64,000 nt of DNA from Candidatus Villigracilis affinis. Its GTDB lineage: Bacteria > Chloroflexota > Anaerolineae > Anaerolineales > Villigracilaceae. Made by a program: the position numbers and the translations under genes. The DNA lies in assembly GCA_016718275.1 (NCBI GenBank), contig JADKEA010000022.1, forward strand, positions 49,800 through 113,799, read 5' to 3'. Shown here piece after piece: positions 62,290-64,000 of this stretch (the stretch's first letter is position 1; each line of letters starts with the position of its first letter). The notes beneath the pieces are model-generated. The model ran no database searches, was not told the origin of the DNA, and worked only from the letters and a program-made list of their open reading frames with translations.

Positions 62290-63930
62290 TCAAATGCTGA
62301 GTATGCGATAGAGCGTCTTGGCATAAACCCAGCGTTCCTGGTGGGCCGTTCGGGTGAGAAGGTAAGGTGCTAAAGCAAAAGGCGTTATCATTGGACCAAA
62401 AAACAACAAACTGATAAGATGAAAGTTTGATACCAGCGATACCATTATGAGCACGCCCAAAGCGTTATTGATTCTATTTGATATGTTGGTCATCGGCCGA
62501 AAGCGATAGGGAGGCATCTTGGCGGTGAATTCACCGCGAGTGGCGGCCTGATCGGGGAGAAGGTGGTTGCGCTGGTGCCATCGGCAACACGCCGCCAAAC
62601 GATACCTACCTATAACCAAAGCGTGCTGGCAGGCCAGGCACCAACGGATACATCCGTCCAGGCGGCTTCTCGGAACAACCCGAGAGCTTGAGAAACAAAG
62701 ATGGTATCTCGTAGTGTTCAAAGATGTCAAATTGCGCTGGCTTCCATACCTTTTGCCGAGGATGGTCACCATGATCGGACCGTGGATGGTGAGCAGGTTA
62801 GTTGGGTCGGCATGGCTACATCGCCGCCAACACGGTTCCGGGGCGTGTAAACTGTCAAGTACTAAGCCTCGCTAGACTCCAGCCAGCGGAACCAGCTGGA
62901 GGCAGAGAGCAGTCGTGGTGGAAGCTGCTAAGCAGCAGGTGCCGCAGTGGGGAGGGTGGTCCTCCATGCAACGCAGCTGTGCTGGAGATCCTGGATGAGG
63001 GCATGAGGCCTCCAGCGGTGAGGGGGCATTGTCGGGGCCAAGGCAGCCATCAGTGAAGCCGCTGACCTGGTGTCAAGGGTGGCATGGCATTTCACACAAC
63101 CCCCATCCTTCATGCACGCTTTTTACATCGCTGAAGGTTTCCACAGTCAAATCTGGGCAATCCTGGCAGCAGGGTCGATTGCCGTGCTGTTATGGGAGCG
63201 GTTCGACCCCTCATTGGTTGCCAGCCATATCATCCGGGCCGAATGGAGTATCACTACTTGACGCTGGCAGGGAAGTGGTAATAAACTCGTGAGAGGTCCA
63301 AGTGATCCAATCTGATGGGGGCTAAGCTGCAAGGTGCTAAGCACTCCGTGGCATTCACAAAACGGAATGATGTGGTCTCCAGGCAGGGAATTCATATTTA
63401 TTCAAAGCAATGTACCAGTATTCAAAGGCAAAGTAAAGCAGACGGGGCCGCCAACAGCAGACCACAAAAAGAAGGCGTGTAAGGCCCTGGCGGAGTACCG
63501 TAGGTACGACTTCGGCCGTCGTTACCAGCCGCGCCCGGTACTTAGCTTCCGCGGCGGGGAGGTCGGCCGGCCGTAGCACAGGCATTGCAAGCCGTCCACG
63601 GCGACGATTCCCACCTGATCGCCAGACAACGGCGCTGGTAGCCAACTGAGGTAACTGGAAGGAAGCATTCAGACGCCCAAAGCAAAGCAGATGACAAGAT
63701 AAATGCAAATCGGCTGCAGTTAAGGCGTGGCGTGCAGGATATCCCCGCGTTCAGAGAGAGGATGCTTGGTTCCGTGCGCCGTGTTACCGACGGCCCATTC
63801 GATATCAACATTGTTCAGTCTGTAGAATCACCGAGGCTGGGAGGAGGCATCACAAAGGACATGCATGCAGTGGAAGCCATGCTGAATTGATTATAACAAC
63901 AAACAGTAAAAGCAAAACTTATACTTACTT
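62290..63930 (-). pseudogene. SLH copy 7, only weakly recognisable
   Basis: Matches to the array are short: the end region near 62300-62340 and 62520-62560 and the signal peptide region near 63865-63885 (GAAGCCATGCTGAATTG). The central 1 kb has little similarity that can be followed by eye. Boundaries are approximate. Bases 63931-64000 look like the next leader (AAACCCTTATATCATTA). Confidence 0.4.
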
Positions 63931-64000
63931 TCTTCTATTATTATTACTCTCAGTGAAATTTAATAGAGGAACAGTGGTAAAAACCCTTATATCATTATAA

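Larger units (their letters stand above)
53054..64000 (-). repeat. Tandem array of about seven S-layer-homology genes
   Basis: Gene stops lie near 53054, 54623, 56192, 57774, 59103, 60665 and 62290, giving spacings of 1569, 1569, 1582, 1329, 1562 and 1625 bases. Each unit has an AAGGAG-type leader, a signal peptide, a beta-rich domain and three SLH repeats, and ends with a GGGCGGACCC...GGGTCCGCCC terminator (e.g. 54573-54598, 56143-56167, 57722-57748, 59052-59078, 60616-60641). Units 1 and 2 are intact; unit 3 has several indels; units 4-7 accumulate indels and substitutions. Sequence past about 63930 again resembles the leader, so the array continues out of the window. Confidence 0.8.

Noticed and set aside
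56192..64000. Many open frames on both strands of the SLH array
   Set aside because: They are fragments or antisense shadows of the repeated, frameshifted SLH units; none has a start, binding site and family pattern of its own.
53054..64000. A CRISPR array or satellite in the repeat region
   Set aside because: The repeat period is about 1.57 kb with coding content; there are no short direct repeats with spacers.

Overview
The window looks like a chromosomal piece from an Anaerolineae-like member of the Chloroflexota. It has lipoproteins with T/P/A-rich linkers and no outer-membrane genes, a large HAMP-GAF-PAS histidine kinase, a DUF5671-type membrane protein, a DUF11/lamin-tail surface protein, SpoVS, PdxS/PdxT and tandem S-layer-homology (SLH) genes. 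This placement is inference from gene content; no rRNA, tRNA or CRISPR array was seen.

Layout. 0-9.5 kb: a cut-off polytopic membrane protein, cmk, two PlsC-type acyltransferases, a 1104-residue sensor kinase, a long NfeD protease and lipA. 9.5-16.9 kb: an accessory stretch in which copies of the 3' end of lipA with its terminator and the promoter behind it recur between unrelated cargo (a membrane-anchored Ser/Thr kinase with a decayed N-terminus, a serine hydrolase, an ECF sigma factor with small companions, a PKD protein, an acetyltransferase). 17-22.6 kb: a PhnD/PhnC/PhnE-type ABC transporter with an unusual long permease, then a sulfatase lipoprotein. 22.8-28.7 kb, minus strand: a desaturase and a compact pdxS-pdxT-acetyltransferase-hypothetical-HAD-toroid gene run, with a divergent XRE-cupin regulator. 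28.9-32.7 kb: a GntR/SPFH/SdpI/YhfC envelope cassette holding two parS-like palindromes. 32.8-52 kb: dnaN, a DUF5671-type protein, an M3 peptidase, a rhodanese-like lipoprotein with an in-frame TGA, glutaryl-CoA dehydrogenase, glutamate dehydrogenase, an enoyl-CoA hydratase, pyrD, pyrE-pyrF and a large surface protein. 52.5-52.9 kb: a cluster of DnaA-box-like 9-mers that may be oriC. 53-64 kb: about seven tandem SLH genes on the minus strand; the first two are intact and the others become progressively more broken towards the window end, which looks more like falling consensus quality at a contig end than biology, although biological decay cannot be excluded from sequence alone.

How the genes work together: pyrD, pyrE and pyrF serve UMP synthesis and cmk phosphorylates CMP; PdxS/PdxT make pyridoxal phosphate; PlsC-like enzymes, desaturase and acyl-CoA enzymes handle lipids; SLH and DUF11 proteins are probably cell-surface components. 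dnaN, parS-like sites and the DnaA-box cluster lie within 22 kb of each other, so the window probably lies near the replication origin. Several genes carry single-base frameshifts (9.6-10.5 kb, 36.08 kb, perhaps 46.0 kb, 51.5-51.6 kb); indel errors in the assembly are a real possibility throughout.

The most striking single observation is the rhodanese-like gene at 38391-38882. Its TGA sits where I recall relatives having a second cysteine of the active-site loop, the reading frame continues to a stop that abuts the next start codon, and a short hairpin follows the TGA at a distance compatible with a bacterial SECIS element.
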